Source: Jiella soli | GTDB taxonomy: Bacteria; Pseudomonadota; Alphaproteobacteria; Rhizobiales; Rhizobiaceae | Reading direction: 5' to 3' | NCBI RefSeq assembly: GCF_020615385.1 | Contig: NZ_JAJAVB010000027.1 | Span: 124,001 to 188,000 of the forward strand | DNA: 64,000 nucleotides | Shown: positions 28,356-38,937 of the stretch, in pieces | Layout: every line of letters starts with the position of its first letter | Numbering within the stretch: position 1 is the stretch's first letter | The notes under the pieces: generated by a model | Databases searched by the model: none | The model's input: the letters and a program-made list of their open reading frames with translations, nothing else | Told to the model about the DNA's origin: nothing | Position numbers and translations under genes: made by a program

Positions 28356-28533
28356 GCGGCAAGGCGACGCTGCGGGCGCCGGCTGCATTCCATCGGCCGA
28401 GAAGGATGCCTATATCGGCGCTTGAGCGCCGGCGCGGCACTGGCCGATGTCGCCCCGCTCGCGCCGTGGCGACGTCTCGCCGCGGCGGATCGGCGGGTCT
28501 GTCATCCGCCAAACTCTGATCCGGGATGATGCG

Positions 28534-29595
28534 ATGAATGCCCTCACCAAAACGGTCGCCCAGCGCGCGACCGGCCCCCTCCCCGCCGGTCATCCGACGG
28601 TCAGGCAACCGAAGGTGGGCGTGCTCCTGGTCAATCTCGGCACGCCGGACGGCACCGACTTCAAGCCGATGCGCCGCTACCTGAAGGAATTCCTGTCCGA
28701 CAAGCGCGTCATCGAATGGCCGCGCGCGGCCTGGTATCCGATCCTCTACGGCATCGTCCTCAACACACGGCCGAAGAAATCCGGGGCCGCCTATGCGCAG
28801 ATCTGGAACACCGAAAAGAACGAGTCGCCGCTGCGGACCTTCACCCGCGCGCAAGGCGAGAAACTCGCCCTTCGCCTCGCCGGCCACGGCGAAATCGTCG
28901 TCGACTGGGCGATGCGCTACGGCCAGCCCTCGATCGCCGAGCGTGCCGATTTCCTGATGAACGAGGGCTGCGAGCGGATCCTCGTCTTCCCGCTCTATCC
29001 GCAGTATTCGGCGTCCACCACGGCGACCGTGAACGACAAGTTCTTCGAGCACATGATGAGCAAGCGGTGGATGCCGGCGGTGCGCACGGTGCCGCCCTAT
29101 CACGACGAGCCGGTCTATATCGACGCGCTCGCCCGCTCGATCGAGACCCATCTCGAAACGCTGGATTTCGAGCCGGAGCGGGTGATCTGCTCATACCACG
29201 GCATCCCGCAGAGCTATTTCCGGAAGGGCGATCCCTATCACTGCCATTGCCAGAAGACCTCGCGTCTTCTGGAGGAGCGGCTCGGCTGGGAAAAGGGCCG
29301 GCTGATGACGACCTTCCAGTCGCGCTTCGGACCGGAAGAATGGCTGCAGCCTTATACCGACAAGACCGTCGAGGCGCTGCCGAAGGAAGGCGTCAAGAAG
29401 ATCGCGATCCTCAATCCCGGCTTCGTCTCCGACTGTCTGGAGACGCTGGAGGAGATCGCGGGCGAGGCCGGCGAGATCTTCCACGAGGCGGGCGGCGAGA
29501 AGTTCAGCCACATTCCGTGCCTCAACGATTCCGAGCCGGGGATGGACGTCATCGAGGCAATGGTCCGGCGGGAGCTGCGGGGCTGGATCGAGTGA
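28534..29595 (+). CDS. hemH: Ferrochelatase
   Basis: A 353-residue ferrochelatase that inserts ferrous iron into protoporphyrin IX in the last step of haem synthesis. Seen: GVLLVNLGTPDG at the N-terminus, FPLYPQYSASTTATV, the active-site His in CSYHGIPQSYFRKGDPYHCH and the Glu in GFVSDCLETLEEI. ATG 28534 gives the usual length; the frame extends upstream without a good start. Confidence 0.96.
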   Translation: MNALTKTVAQRATGPLPAGHPTVRQPKVGVLLVNLGTPDGTDFKPMRRYLKEFLSDKRVIEWPRAAWYPILYGIVLNTRPKKSGAAYAQIWNTEKNESPLRTFTRAQGEKLALRLAGHGEIVVDWAMRYGQPSIAERADFLMNEGCERILVFPLYPQYSASTTATVNDKFFEHMMSKRWMPAVRTVPPYHDEPVYIDALARSIETHLETLDFEPERVICSYHGIPQSYFRKGDPYHCHCQKTSRLLEERLGWEKGRLMTTFQSRFGPEEWLQPYTDKTVEALPKEGVKKIAILNPGFVSDCLETLEEIAGEAGEIFHEAGGEKFSHIPCLNDSEPGMDVIEAMVRRELRGWIE

Positions 29596-29732
29596 GTCTG
29601 CGCCCAGCGCATTCCGCCGCAGGCCGGCGAATTCCCCGTCCGGCGGCTTGCGTGAGCATCACCCCGCCGCAATAGTTCCTGCGCTTTCCACTGAGCCAGT
29701 GTCGCAATGTCTGCGGACGAAGAGGAAGAGAT

Positions 29733-30743
29733 ATGCTGTCGGCTACCGGTATCCTGATCCTTGTCGTCCTGTTCTTCGCGATCGTCACGCTGTTTTCGAC
29801 GATCAAGATCGTCCCGCAGGGATACAACTACACCGTCGAGAATTTCGGCAGATACACACGCACCCTCACCCCCGGGCTCAACATCCTGTTCCCGTTCGTC
29901 GAGCGCGTCGGACGCAAGATCAACATGATGGAGCAGGTGCTCGATGTGCCGACGCAGGAGGTGATCACCCGCGACAACGCCTCGGTCGCCGCCGACGGTG
30001 TCGCATTCTACCAGATCCTCGACGCAGCGGCGGCGGCCTACGAGGTCTCCGGCCTCGACAACGCCATCCTCAACCTCGTCATGACCAATCTGAGGTCGGT
30101 GATGGGATCGATGGATCTCGACGACCTCCTGTCCAACCGCGACACGATCTCGGAGCGGATCCTCAGGGTCGTCGACCAGGCCTCGCACTCCTGGGGCATC
30201 AAGATCACCCGGATCGAGATCAAGGACATCAACCCGCCGAAGAACCTCGTCGACGCCATGGCCCGGCAGATGATGGCCGAGCGCGAGAAGCGCGCCGACA
30301 TTCTCGAGGCCGAGGGCTCGCGCAATGCCGCGATCCTACGGGCCGAGGGCGAGAAGCAGAGCCAGATCCTGCAGGCCGAGGGCAAGCGCGAGGCCGCCTA
30401 TCGGGAGGCCGAGGCGCGCGAGCGGCTGGCCGAGGCCGAGGCGACCGCGACGCGACTCGTCTCTGAGGCGATCGCCGCTGGCGACGTCCAGGCGATCAAC
30501 TATTTCGTGGCCCAGAAGTACACAGAGGCGCTGTCGAAGCTAGCCTCCGCACCGAACCAGCGTGTCATCCTGATGCCGCTCGAGGCAACGTCGCTGGTCG
30601 GCTCGATCGCCGGCATCGCCGAACTCGCCAGAGGCGCCTTCGGGCCGGAAGCCGGCGCGCCCAAGCCGTCCGCCCCGCAGCCTTCCGGCACGCGGACGCG
30701 CTTCAGCGTGCCGCCGGTGCCGACGGCAGGCGAGGGAAAATGA
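29733..30743 (+). CDS. SPFH/band 7 (stomatin-like, QmcA family) membrane protein
   Basis: A 336-residue protein with one N-terminal membrane segment (ILILVVLFFAIVTLFSTI), an SPFH domain beginning KIVPQGYNYTVENFGRYTRT, and a long charged coiled coil rich in EAEGSRNAAILRAEGEKQ repeats. It forms membrane scaffolds with NfeD partners. The ATGA overlap with the following nfeD-like gene supports a functional pair. Confidence 0.93.
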   Translation: MLSATGILILVVLFFAIVTLFSTIKIVPQGYNYTVENFGRYTRTLTPGLNILFPFVERVGRKINMMEQVLDVPTQEVITRDNASVAADGVAFYQILDAAAAAYEVSGLDNAILNLVMTNLRSVMGSMDLDDLLSNRDTISERILRVVDQASHSWGIKITRIEIKDINPPKNLVDAMARQMMAEREKRADILEAEGSRNAAILRAEGEKQSQILQAEGKREAAYREAEARERLAEAEATATRLVSEAIAAGDVQAINYFVAQKYTEALSKLASAPNQRVILMPLEATSLVGSIAGIAELARGAFGPEAGAPKPSAPQPSGTRTRFSVPPVPTAGEGK

Positions 30744-31219
30744 CCGATCTCATCGCGAGTCTCGGCGTTTATGGCTGGTGGATCGCCGGCCTCCTGCTTC
30801 TCGTCCTCGAAGCGATCCTGCCCGGCGTCTACCTCCTGTTCTTCGGCATCGCAGCCCTGATCGTCGGCACCAACGTGTTCCTGGTCGGATCCTCCGGCTG
30901 GTTCGGCTGGGAGCAGCAGACGATCGCCTTCGTGGTCGTCTCCGCGGTCTGCGTCTTTCTCGGCCGGCACTGGTACGGCTCGAAGAGCGAAACCAATCCC
31001 GATGCGCCCTTGAACCGCCGGACGAAGCGGCTCATCGGCAGGGAGGCAAGGCTCTCCGAGGCGATCACCGCCGGACGCGGGCGCATCGCCATCGAGGACG
31101 GCTGGTGGAGCGTCGAAGGGCCGGAACTGCCGGTTGGCACCATGGTTCGAATCGTTGGCGCCAACGGCGCCATCCTACGCGTCGAGCCGACCGGCACGAC
31201 GACGCCCCCGGCCGCCTGA
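30740..31219 (+). CDS. NfeD family membrane protein
   Basis: A 159-residue short-type NfeD. It has two or three membrane segments in the first 80 residues (WWIAGLLLLVLEAILPGVYL, then LFFGIAALIVGTNVFLV), then a small OB-fold domain with AITAGRGRIAIEDGWWSVEG and LPVGTMVRIVGANGAILRVE. It is translationally coupled to the SPFH gene and likely forms a complex with its product. Confidence 0.92.
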   Translation: MTDLIASLGVYGWWIAGLLLLVLEAILPGVYLLFFGIAALIVGTNVFLVGSSGWFGWEQQTIAFVVVSAVCVFLGRHWYGSKSETNPDAPLNRRTKRLIGREARLSEAITAGRGRIAIEDGWWSVEGPELPVGTMVRIVGANGAILRVEPTGTTTPPAA

Positions 31220-31398
31220 CACCCCTCGCCGTGAAGGCCGGCTGACGGCAGTAGGGACGGCCGCCACACGGCTTCGGATCTATCAGACCCGCCGCCGAAA
31301 CAGCTTCACGCAATTCCCCCGCCTTACCTTCCGCCTCGGAATGTGACGACCCGGCATCGGCCGTGTCGCACGGCTGGAGAAAGTGGAAGCGCCCGATC

Positions 31399-33222
31399 AT
31401 GACCCTCTCGCGCCGCGAGCGTCTTTCGGCCGGCGTCGTCGCGGCGCTTCTCGCGCTCGGCCCGGCGGCTGCCACGGGCGCCGGCGCGCAGACGCTGCGC
31501 CTGCCGGATCTGCGCACCGAGCGGGACATCACCGATTCGCGCACGCTGACGCAGCAGCGGCGTGAGCCGATGGACAGCAACACGCGGATCCAGGCTCCCC
31601 GCCCCCAAGGCGAGCCGAACGCTCCCGATGCCGCAGGCAATGATCTGGCGAATGGTCCCGACGCCCGCGACATGTCTGCGGCGGGACAGGATGACGGTGC
31701 CGCGCCGGGCGATGCGCGGTCCGCGCCCAAGCCGCGCAGCTTCGACCTCTTCGCGGGCCCCGAAACCAACCAGCCGGCCGTCCTCGGAGGCAGCGCAACC
31801 CCCTCGCCCAATACGCCCTTTCCCGCGACCGGGCGCAGGCAGGGCGCGGATGGCGAGGCGCGGGACGGCAAACCGAAGGATCAGGGATCGAGCCCGTCCC
31901 GGCCCGCCAAGCCCGTGCGGCCCGCGGGACCCGCCGGCGGACCGGCCCGGCAGCGGGTAACCGCCAACGGCCTGCCGGCGCAGCCCAACCCGCCGCTTGC
32001 CGGCGGCGTCGCCGACGAGACGTCCTCGGCCGACAGCCCGCTTCGCAACGTCCGGCCCACCCAGGCGATCGACCGGATTCTCCGTCCCAGACGCAAGGCC
32101 GAGGACCCATTCGGACCGGTCGGCATGCGGGCCGGCAGCTTCATCCTCTATCCGCAGCTCATCCAGACGCTCGGCATCTCGAGCAATCTTGAGGCGAAGG
32201 CGCATGGCAAGAGCGGCGTCTTCAGCGAGACGACGGTCTCCGCCCGCCTGATCTCGGACTGGTCCCTCCACCAGGCGGAGATCAACAGCAGCCTCTCCTA
32301 CCGGCGCAACTTCGCGGGCACCGTCAAGGAAGATCCGTCCGCCGCCATCGACGGCCGGCTGCGGCTCGACCTGTCGCACGACACCGTCGCCACGCTGCGG
32401 GGCGCGATCGACTATCAGCGGGAGGACGCGGACGACATCGACGACGGCCTGTCCAGCACGACGCGGGCCGACGTGTTCAGCGGCTCGGCCTCGGCGCAGC
32501 TGACCCACACATTCGAGCCCCTGATCCTGTCGGGCACGATCACGGCGGCCCGCAAGAGCTATTCCGGGCTTCCGGGGCAGCGCGCGAGCGACGACTACAC
32601 CACGCTAACGACGGCCCTGCGGACCGGCTACGATCTCTCGCCGGCGTTGAAGCCCTTCGTCGAGGCGAGCATCGGACGCCGGCTCTTCGACGAGGACTAC
32701 CGCCTGCCGGACGGCAGTCTCGATCGCGACTCCTGGATCCCGGCCCTGCGCACCGGCGTCGAGCTCTCGCTCACCGAGAAGCTTACCGGCGAGATCGCCG
32801 TGGGTTACGCCTGGAACCGACCGGACGACGCCCGCAGCGCGCGGGCCGCGGCTCCGACCATCGACGCCAGCCTGGTCTGGTCGGCGCAGCGGGGGACCGA
32901 CGTAACGCTGTCGGCCAAGACCACCTTCGAGCCGGAGACGTCCGGACAGTCGACGACGACCACTTATGTCGGTGCGCTCGGCCTGCGCCACGCGCTGACC
33001 GCTCGCACCGACCTGACCGCAGCGTTCCGGGCGGAATACAAGGATTCCTCCCTCGCATCGAACGACGAGACGCTGCTGACCGGAGAGGCCGGCTTCACCT
33101 ATTGGATCAACCGCACCATGGCCGTCACCGGCCTCTACAGCCACCAAGAGGATCTGTCGCAGGTGAAGGACGCGGACTACCGGGTCGACACGATCAGCCT
33201 CGGGATCAAACTGCAGCGCTGA
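31399..33222 (+). CDS. Outer-membrane beta-barrel protein (porin-2-like)
   Basis: A 607-residue protein with a signal peptide (about residues 1-32), an about 200-residue proline- and charge-rich N-terminal region, and a C-terminal beta-barrel from about residue 255. The barrel has alternating amphipathic strands (for example IQTLGISSNLEAKAHGKSG, WSLHQAEINSSLSYRRNF) and ends YRVDTISLGIKLQR, similar to the BBP2 family of rhizobial outer-membrane proteins. The cargo is unknown. ATG 31399 is preferred over the in-frame GTG at 31363. galU is convergent, 30 bases downstream. Confidence 0.75.
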   Translation: MTLSRRERLSAGVVAALLALGPAAATGAGAQTLRLPDLRTERDITDSRTLTQQRREPMDSNTRIQAPRPQGEPNAPDAAGNDLANGPDARDMSAAGQDDGAAPGDARSAPKPRSFDLFAGPETNQPAVLGGSATPSPNTPFPATGRRQGADGEARDGKPKDQGSSPSRPAKPVRPAGPAGGPARQRVTANGLPAQPNPPLAGGVADETSSADSPLRNVRPTQAIDRILRPRRKAEDPFGPVGMRAGSFILYPQLIQTLGISSNLEAKAHGKSGVFSETTVSARLISDWSLHQAEINSSLSYRRNFAGTVKEDPSAAIDGRLRLDLSHDTVATLRGAIDYQREDADDIDDGLSSTTRADVFSGSASAQLTHTFEPLILSGTITAARKSYSGLPGQRASDDYTTLTTALRTGYDLSPALKPFVEASIGRRLFDEDYRLPDGSLDRDSWIPALRTGVELSLTEKLTGEIAVGYAWNRPDDARSARAAAPTIDASLVWSAQRGTDVTLSAKTTFEPETSGQSTTTTYVGALGLRHALTARTDLTAAFRAEYKDSSLASNDETLLTGEAGFTYWINRTMAVTGLYSHQEDLSQVKDADYRVDTISLGIKLQR

Positions 33223-33252
33223 CGGGCCTCGAGCCGAAGAGCCCGCCTGCGG

Positions 33253-34146
33253 TCAGTTCCCGTTTGCCGGCTCGACGGTCTTCATCAGCTTTTCGATGTT
33301 GCCGATGACCTTCTCGCGGATGTCCGGGCGCCACAGCGCGAAGGCGACGTTCGCCTCGATGAAGCCCTCCTTGGAGCCGCAGTCGAAGGTGCGGCCATGG
33401 AAGGGATAGGCCGCGAATTCCTGCTGCTGCATCAGCTTGTACATGCCGTCGGTGAGCTGAATCTCGTTGCCGGCGCCCTTCTCCTGGGTCGACAGGATGT
33501 CGAAGATCTCCGGCTGCAGGATGTAGCGGCCTGAGATGTAGTAGTTCGACGGCGCGTCCGCCGGCTTCGGCTTCTCCACCATGCCGGTGACCTTGAAGCC
33601 GTTGGCGACGTCCTCGCCCTTGCCGACGATGCCGTATTTGTGGGTCTCGTTCGGATCGCAGGTCTCGACCGAGATGACGTTGCCGCCGGCGTTCTCGTAG
33701 AGCCTGACCATTTCGGCGAGGCAGCCACGCTCGGCCTGCATGATCATGTCCGGCAGGAGCAGCGCGAAGGGCTCGTTGCCGACGAGGTCTCTCGCGCACC
33801 AGACCGCATGGCCGAGGCCGAGCGGCGCCTGCTGGCGGGTGAAGCTCGCCGTGCCGGCCTTGGGCTGGAGATCGTCGAGAAGCGTGAGCTCGGCTGTCTT
33901 GCCGCGCTCGGCGAGCGTATTGGACAATTCGACCTGGATGTCGAAATAGTCCTCGATGACGCCCTTGTTGCGGCCGGTGACGAAGATCAGGTGCTCGATC
34001 CCCGCCTCTTTCGCCTCGTCGACCACATACTGGATCACCGGCCGGTCGACGACGGTGAGCATCTCCTTCGGGATCGACTTGGTGGCGGGCAGGAACCGCG
34101 TGCCGAGACCGGCGACGGGAAAGACGGCTTTTCTGACTTTTTTCAT
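33253..34146 (-). CDS. galU: UTP-glucose-1-phosphate uridylyltransferase
   Basis: A 297-residue enzyme that makes UDP-glucose for polysaccharide and envelope synthesis. The N-terminal nucleotidyl-transfer motif [17 protein letters not shown] is intact, as are [29 protein letters not shown] and [16 protein letters not shown] 34146 is chosen because it begins directly at the fold. It is divergent from the lytic transglycosylase gene. It may supply the sugar-polymer genes at the right of the window. Confidence 0.95.
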   Translation of the reverse strand: MKKVRKAVFPVAGLGTRFLPATKSIPKEMLTVVDRPVIQYVVDEAKEAGIEHLIFVTGRNKGVIEDYFDIQVELSNTLAERGKTAELTLLDDLQPKAGTASFTRQQAPLGLGHAVWCARDLVGNEPFALLLPDMIMQAERGCLAEMVRLYENAGGNVISVETCDPNETHKYGIVGKGEDVANGFKVTGMVEKPKPADAPSNYYISGRYILQPEIFDILSTQEKGAGNEIQLTDGMYKLMQQQEFAAYPFHGRTFDCGSKEGFIEANVAFALWRPDIREKVIGNIEKLMKTVEPANGN

Positions 34147-34381
34147 CGTTCGATATTCCTCGTCACGGCGGGGGAAAACAAGAGGGCAGGAAGAACGGGT
34201 ATCGCCGATAGGCGACGCCGCATGTGCCGATGCCGCGTTTTCGCCGCGAAATAGCGAAACAACGCGGAATGGCCAGATCGGCACCTAAGCCACCGAGCGT
34301 GGTCATGCTGAAGAAAGCTTTAACGTCCTCGCCGTAATATGCCGATTTCGGCAATGCAAGACGACATCCAAGGGGGATGAC

Positions 34382-35614
34382 ATGATGCAACGGACGAGTG
34401 GATCGCGCGTGGCTCGGTTCGGCGCGGCGGTGTTCGCGGCCTGGATTAGCCTTGCCAGCGCGGCTCCGGCCTTCGCGGATGCGGGCTTCCAGCGCTGGAT
34501 CCAGAATTTCGAGAGCGTCGCGGCCAAGAGCGGTGTCAGCCGCAACGTCTATCGTGCCGCCTTTTCCGGCATCACCGATCCCGATCCGGAGGTGATCGAG
34601 AAGGCCCGCTATCAGCCCGAATTCCGCGACAAGGTGTGGGACTATATCGACAATCGCGTCAACGAGGAGCAGATCGCCAAGGGCCAGGCCTATCGCTCGC
34701 AGCTCTCCGGCTGGCTCGACCGCATCGAACAGCGCTTCGGCGTCGACCGCGACGTCCTGCTCGCGATCTGGTCGATGGAAACCAATTACGGCCAGATCCT
34801 CACGCGCCAGGACGTGATGCGGAGCCTGCCGCGCTCCCTGGCGACGCTCGCCTATCTCGACAAGTCGCGGGCCCGCTTCGCGCGCCAGCAGCTGATCGCC
34901 GCCCTGAAGATCGCCCAATCCGGCGACATCAAGGTGAACGAGCTGATCAGTTCCTGGGCCGGCGCCATGGGCCATACCCAGTTCATTCCCACCAGCTACC
35001 TGGCCTATAAGGTGGACATGGACGGAGACGGTCACGCCAACATCTGGGAATCGGTCCCGGACGCGCTGGCGACCGCGGCCAACCTCCTGCACCGCAATGG
35101 CTGGGAAACCGGCAAGACCTGGGGCTACGAGGTCATCGTACCGGCCAAGTATCGCGGCAAGCTCGAGCGCGACAACCGCACGCTCGCACAGTGGGAGGCG
35201 CTCGGCTTCCGGCGGCCGAACGGCAAGCCCTTTCCCTATCCCTCGGACCGGGCGAACCTCATCCGCTTGGCCGGCGACAACGGGCCGGCCTTCCTGATGA
35301 CCAAGAACTTCTTCGTCATCAAGAAATACAACAATGCCGACAAATACGCGCTCGCCGTCGGAATGCTCGGCGATCGGATCGGCGGTTACGAGGGCCTGTA
35401 TGTCGACTGGCCGCGCGGATATACGCCGCTGACGATGGCCGAGCGCTACGAACTGCAGCAGCACCTTCAGCGCCAGGGCCTTTATGACGGCAAGATCGAT
35501 GGTAAGATCGGGTCGGGTTCGAAGGCAGCGATTATGAGCCTGCAGGGCCAGGCAGGGATCCCGCAGGACGGGAACGCTTCCAAGGCGCTCCTCGAATTTC
35601 TGCGAAGGAAGTGA
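34382..35614 (+). CDS. Lytic murein transglycosylase (MltB/GH103 type) with peptidoglycan-binding domain
   Basis: A 410-residue periplasmic enzyme that cleaves glycan strands of peptidoglycan. Signal peptide (about 1-32, ending APAFA). GH103 domain with the catalytic Glu in LLAIWSMETNYGQILT, then SSWAGAMGHTQFIPTSYL and DMDGDGHANIWESV. A C-terminal PG-binding domain follows, with YELQQHLQRQGLYDGKIDGK. The AAGGGGGATGAC ribosome site precedes the tandem ATGs. A DUF459 gene follows nine bases later, probably in the same operon. Confidence 0.94.
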   Translation: MMQRTSGSRVARFGAAVFAAWISLASAAPAFADAGFQRWIQNFESVAAKSGVSRNVYRAAFSGITDPDPEVIEKARYQPEFRDKVWDYIDNRVNEEQIAKGQAYRSQLSGWLDRIEQRFGVDRDVLLAIWSMETNYGQILTRQDVMRSLPRSLATLAYLDKSRARFARQQLIAALKIAQSGDIKVNELISSWAGAMGHTQFIPTSYLAYKVDMDGDGHANIWESVPDALATAANLLHRNGWETGKTWGYEVIVPAKYRGKLERDNRTLAQWEALGFRRPNGKPFPYPSDRANLIRLAGDNGPAFLMTKNFFVIKKYNNADKYALAVGMLGDRIGGYEGLYVDWPRGYTPLTMAERYELQQHLQRQGLYDGKIDGKIGSGSKAAIMSLQGQAGIPQDGNASKALLEFLRRK

Positions 35615-35623
35615 CGGCAAGGC

Positions 35624-37060
35624 TTGGAACGCGACGTGACGACAGCACGGTCAAGGGTGAGCGGCAGCGCGGCGAAGATGGCTCGAACGGGCCTCGTCGC
35701 CGTGCTCGTCGTCTTCGCCATGCTCGTGGGAGATCTTGCCTCTCCTGACATCGCCGCGGCTCAGCAGCGGCCGCGCACCGTCCTGGAGATGCTGTTTGGC
35801 GGCGGCACCCAATCCGCCCAGCCGGATCCGCGCCGCATCCAGCGCCGCGTCATCCGGCGCGAACCCAAGCGCTCCGTCACCCGCCCCTCGCGCTCCAGCA
35901 CGCGGTCCTCCAGCCGCCCGGAGCGGCGCAAGCGCGCGCCGACCGCGGCCGCCGACAGCAACGCATCGGATGCCGGCCCGGCGGCCAAGAGCGAAGACGC
36001 CAAGACCGTCCTCGTCGTCGGCGACTTCCTCGCCGCATCGCTGGCGAGCGGCCTGGAGGACGTCTACGCCGACAATGACATGGTCGACATCGAGGCCCGG
36101 ACCGACGGGTCCTCCGGCCTCGTGCGGGACGATCACTACGACTGGCCCGAGAAGCTCGGCCCGATCATGGACGAGGAGAAGCCGGACGTCCTCGTCGTCA
36201 TGCTCGGCTCGAACGACCGCCAGACCATCTCCGAGGGATCGCAGTCGATGACCCTGCGCTCCGACGGCTGGACGAAGGAATACGAGAAGCGGATCGCCGA
36301 GATCGCGAAGATCGCGCAGACGAAGAAGGTCCCGCTCGTCTGGGTCGGGCTGCCGTCCTTCAAGTTCGATCGGATGAGCGAGGACATGATCTTCTTCAAC
36401 GATCTGTACCGGAAGGCGGCGACCGAGGTTTCGGGACAGTTCGTCGATATCTGGGATGGCTTCGTCGATGCCGAGGGCGGCTTCATCTACACCGGCCCCG
36501 GCGTGAACGGGCAGACGGTGCAGCTGCGCAATTCCGACGGCATCACCATGACGGACGCCGGTGACGAGAAGCTCGCGTTCTTCGCCCAGAAGGCGATCGA
36601 CCGCGTTCTCGGCGATACCACGGCGGCGCCGGCCGGCCCCCTGGCGGCCGATCAGCCGAACCTGCAGCTGCCGCCGCTCGGCAACGCGGCCAATGCCGTC
36701 ACCACCCGCCCGGTGGCGCTCGACGATCCCAAGCTCGACGGCGCGGAGGCGCTGCTCGGTGGCGGCAGCGTCCAGGGCTTTTCGCTGGAGCCCTCTCCGC
36801 GCGACAGGCTGGTCCTCAACGGCGCCGGCACCGGCAATGTGGAAGGCCGGGCCGACGATTTCGGCTGGCGGGAAAAGACCGACGCCGTCGCTCCGGGGAG
36901 CGCCGTCGCCTATCGCGGCTCGCTCGACCTCGAGGCGGTGCGAGCCAAGGAAGGCATCAAGCCGCCCAAGGAAATGCCCTCCATCGTCGATGCCATCATC
37001 GCCGACTGGACGGAGCAGAACCAAGAGGCCCAGAAAGGCGTCGACACGCCCGCCGAGTGA
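35624..37060 (+). CDS. DUF459 / SGNH-hydrolase-like exported protein
   Basis: A protein of 478 residues from TTG 35624, or 460 from ATG 35678, which would put the signal sequence [18 protein letters not shown] at the N-terminus. An Arg/Ser-rich linker leads to the SGNH-like domain: [20 protein letters not shown] (block I), [11 protein letters not shown] (GxND block) and [18 protein letters not shown], where SGNH enzymes carry the Asp-x-x-His pair. Here the His position is Thr, so hydrolase activity is uncertain. It follows the lytic transglycosylase gene by nine bases, so a cell-wall role is plausible. Confidence 0.78.
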   Translation: MERDVTTARSRVSGSAAKMARTGLVAVLVVFAMLVGDLASPDIAAAQQRPRTVLEMLFGGGTQSAQPDPRRIQRRVIRREPKRSVTRPSRSSTRSSSRPERRKRAPTAAADSNASDAGPAAKSEDAKTVLVVGDFLAASLASGLEDVYADNDMVDIEARTDGSSGLVRDDHYDWPEKLGPIMDEEKPDVLVVMLGSNDRQTISEGSQSMTLRSDGWTKEYEKRIAEIAKIAQTKKVPLVWVGLPSFKFDRMSEDMIFFNDLYRKAATEVSGQFVDIWDGFVDAEGGFIYTGPGVNGQTVQLRNSDGITMTDAGDEKLAFFAQKAIDRVLGDTTAAPAGPLAADQPNLQLPPLGNAANAVTTRPVALDDPKLDGAEALLGGGSVQGFSLEPSPRDRLVLNGAGTGNVEGRADDFGWREKTDAVAPGSAVAYRGSLDLEAVRAKEGIKPPKEMPSIVDAIIADWTEQNQEAQKGVDTPAE

Positions 37061-37084
37061 CGGGCCGCACGACGCGCCGCCTGA

Positions 37085-38539
37085 TCAGCGCGGCAGCGTC
37101 GTCGTACCCATCAGGTCGAGGTCGATCGCCCGCGCAGCCTGCCGGCCCTCCCGGATAGCCCAGACCACCAGGGACTGGCCTCGCCTTGCGTCTCCGGCCG
37201 CGTAGACCTTGTCGAGCGAGGTGAGATAGCCGACGTCGTCCGCCTCGATTGAGACATTGCCGCGGCGGTCGCTGCGCGTCTTCAGGGCGTCGCCGGCATC
37301 GGCGAGGAAGCCCGTCGGCGACGGCCCGGCGAAGCCGATCGCGATGAAGGCGAGATCCGCCTTGATGACGAATTCCGTGCCCGGAAGCGGCTTGCGGCTC
37401 GCGTCGACCTCGGCGCATTTGACGCCGGTCAGAACGCCGTCCTCGCCGACGAATTCGAGCGTCGCGATCTGGAATTCGCGGATCGCGCCCTCGGCCTGGC
37501 TGGACGAGGTCCGCATCTTGGTCGCCCAATAGGGCCAGACCTCGAGCTTGTTCTCGGTCTTCGGCGGCTGCGGGCGGATGTCGAGCTGGGTGACCTTCAC
37601 TGCACCCTGCCGGAACGCCGTGCCGACGCAGTCGGACGCCGTATCGCCGCCGCCGACGACGACCACATGCTTGCCCCCGGCCCAGATCTCCTCCGACGGC
37701 CAGCCGACGCTCTCGACCTTCTCGCCGCCGACGCGCCGGTTCTGCTGCACGAGATAGGGCATGGCATCGTAGACGCCCGAAAGCCCCTCATGCGGGATTC
37801 CGGCGTCGCGCGGGCGCTCGGAGCCACCGCAGAACAGGACGGCATCGTATTCGGCGGCAAGATCCGCGATCGGCTTGTCGACGCCGACATTGACCCCGCA
37901 GAAGAAGGTGACGCCCTCGCCCGACATCTGCTCGACGCGCTTGTCGATCCAGTGCTTCTCCATCTTGAAGTCGGGAATACCGTAGCGAAGGAGGCCGCCT
38001 GGGCGCGACTCGCGCTCATAGACATGGACGTCGTGGCCGGCGCGGCCGAGCTGCTGGGCCGCAGCCAGGCCGGCCGGGCCGGACCCGATCACCGCGACGC
38101 GCTTGCCGGTCTTCGTGTCGGACGGCTGCGGACGGATGAAGCCGAGCTTGTAGGCCTTGTCGGCGATCGCCTGTTCGACCGTCTTGATCGCGACCGGCGT
38201 GTCCTCGAGATTGAGGGTGCAGGCCTCCTCGCACGGCGCCGGGCAGATGCGTCCGGTGAATTCCGGAAAGTTGTTGGTCGAGTGAAGATTGCGGGCGGCC
38301 GTCTCCCAGTCGCCGGAATAGACGAGATCGTTCCAGTCGGGGATCTGGTTGTGTATCGGGCAGCCCGTCGGGCCATGGCAATAGGGAATGCCGCAATCCA
38401 TGCAGCGCGCCGCCTGCTTGCCGACCTCCTCGTCGGACATCGGCAGGGTGAACTCGCGGAAATGGCGAATGCGGTCGGAAGCCGGCTGATACTTGTGCGT
38501 CTGCCGATCGATCTCGAGAAAACCCGTAACCTTGCCCAT
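37085..38539 (-). CDS. gltD: Glutamate synthase small subunit
   Basis: A 484-residue iron-sulfur flavoprotein that passes electrons from NADPH to GltB. The N-terminal cysteine clusters [16 protein letters not shown] and [11 protein letters not shown] bind two 4Fe-4S centres. The FAD site [20 protein letters not shown] and the NADPH site [13 protein letters not shown] are intact. AAGGA lies nine bases upstream of ATG 38539, inside the end of the restored DUF5615 frame. Unusually, gltB is not adjacent: a degraded toxin-antitoxin module of about 0.8 kb separates the two. Confidence 0.97.
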   Translation of the reverse strand: MGKVTGFLEIDRQTHKYQPASDRIRHFREFTLPMSDEEVGKQAARCMDCGIPYCHGPTGCPIHNQIPDWNDLVYSGDWETAARNLHSTNNFPEFTGRICPAPCEEACTLNLEDTPVAIKTVEQAIADKAYKLGFIRPQPSDTKTGKRVAVIGSGPAGLAAAQQLGRAGHDVHVYERESRPGGLLRYGIPDFKMEKHWIDKRVEQMSGEGVTFFCGVNVGVDKPIADLAAEYDAVLFCGGSERPRDAGIPHEGLSGVYDAMPYLVQQNRRVGGEKVESVGWPSEEIWAGGKHVVVVGGGDTASDCVGTAFRQGAVKVTQLDIRPQPPKTENKLEVWPYWATKMRTSSSQAEGAIREFQIATLEFVGEDGVLTGVKCAEVDASRKPLPGTEFVIKADLAFIAIGFAGPSPTGFLADAGDALKTRSDRRGNVSIEADDVGYLTSLDKVYAAGDARRGQSLVVWAIREGRQAARAIDLDLMGTTTLPR

Positions 38540-38540
38540 G

Positions 38541-38937
38541 TCAGTCCTTGTGGTCCAGCCGAACAGGCAGGGCGCGTCGCCTCAGCCGCTTCGGCTCCAT
38601 CGTCGTATAATTTCCACTCAGGCCGCCCGCGATCTCTACGATCTGCGAAACCACCTTCTTAGCCACTTCTTCCTTCTCGCCCTCATGCTGCGACAGCCTG
38701 ATACGCAGCACGCCATAAAGCGGGAAGGTCCTGCCGAAAGACCAGCTCTCCGAAATCGCCGTCCTCGGTTACGAGGATCCGTCTCCTCGATACCGACAGC
38801 GCCAACACGTCACGATCGGCGATGCTTGGCACCAAGTCGGGGATCCATTCGCAGACGAAGCCGGCTTCGCGCAAGGCGACGACCAGCGACCGCCAGACAC
38901 ATTCGTCGGCGAGGAAACCGAACTCACTCAGCCGCAT
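38541..38937 (-). pseudogene. DUF5615 (PIN-like) toxin gene, frameshifted
   Basis: From ATG 38937 the frame encodes a typical DUF5615 start, FLADECVWRSLVVALREAG then RRRILVTEDGDFGELVFRQ, but ends early at 38683. From 38717 a different minus-strand frame continues the family: YGVLRIRLSQHEGEKEEVAK and a basic end KRLRRRALPVRL, stopping at 38541. A single extra T at about 38718 (in TTTA) explains the break. Restored length is 131 residues. It overlaps the DUF433 gene by 14 bases and ends one base before the gltD start. Confidence 0.85.

Noticed and set aside
31141-31152. GGTTCGAATC, resembling a tRNA T-loop
   Set aside because: It lies inside the intact nfeD-like gene, and no cloverleaf can be drawn around it.
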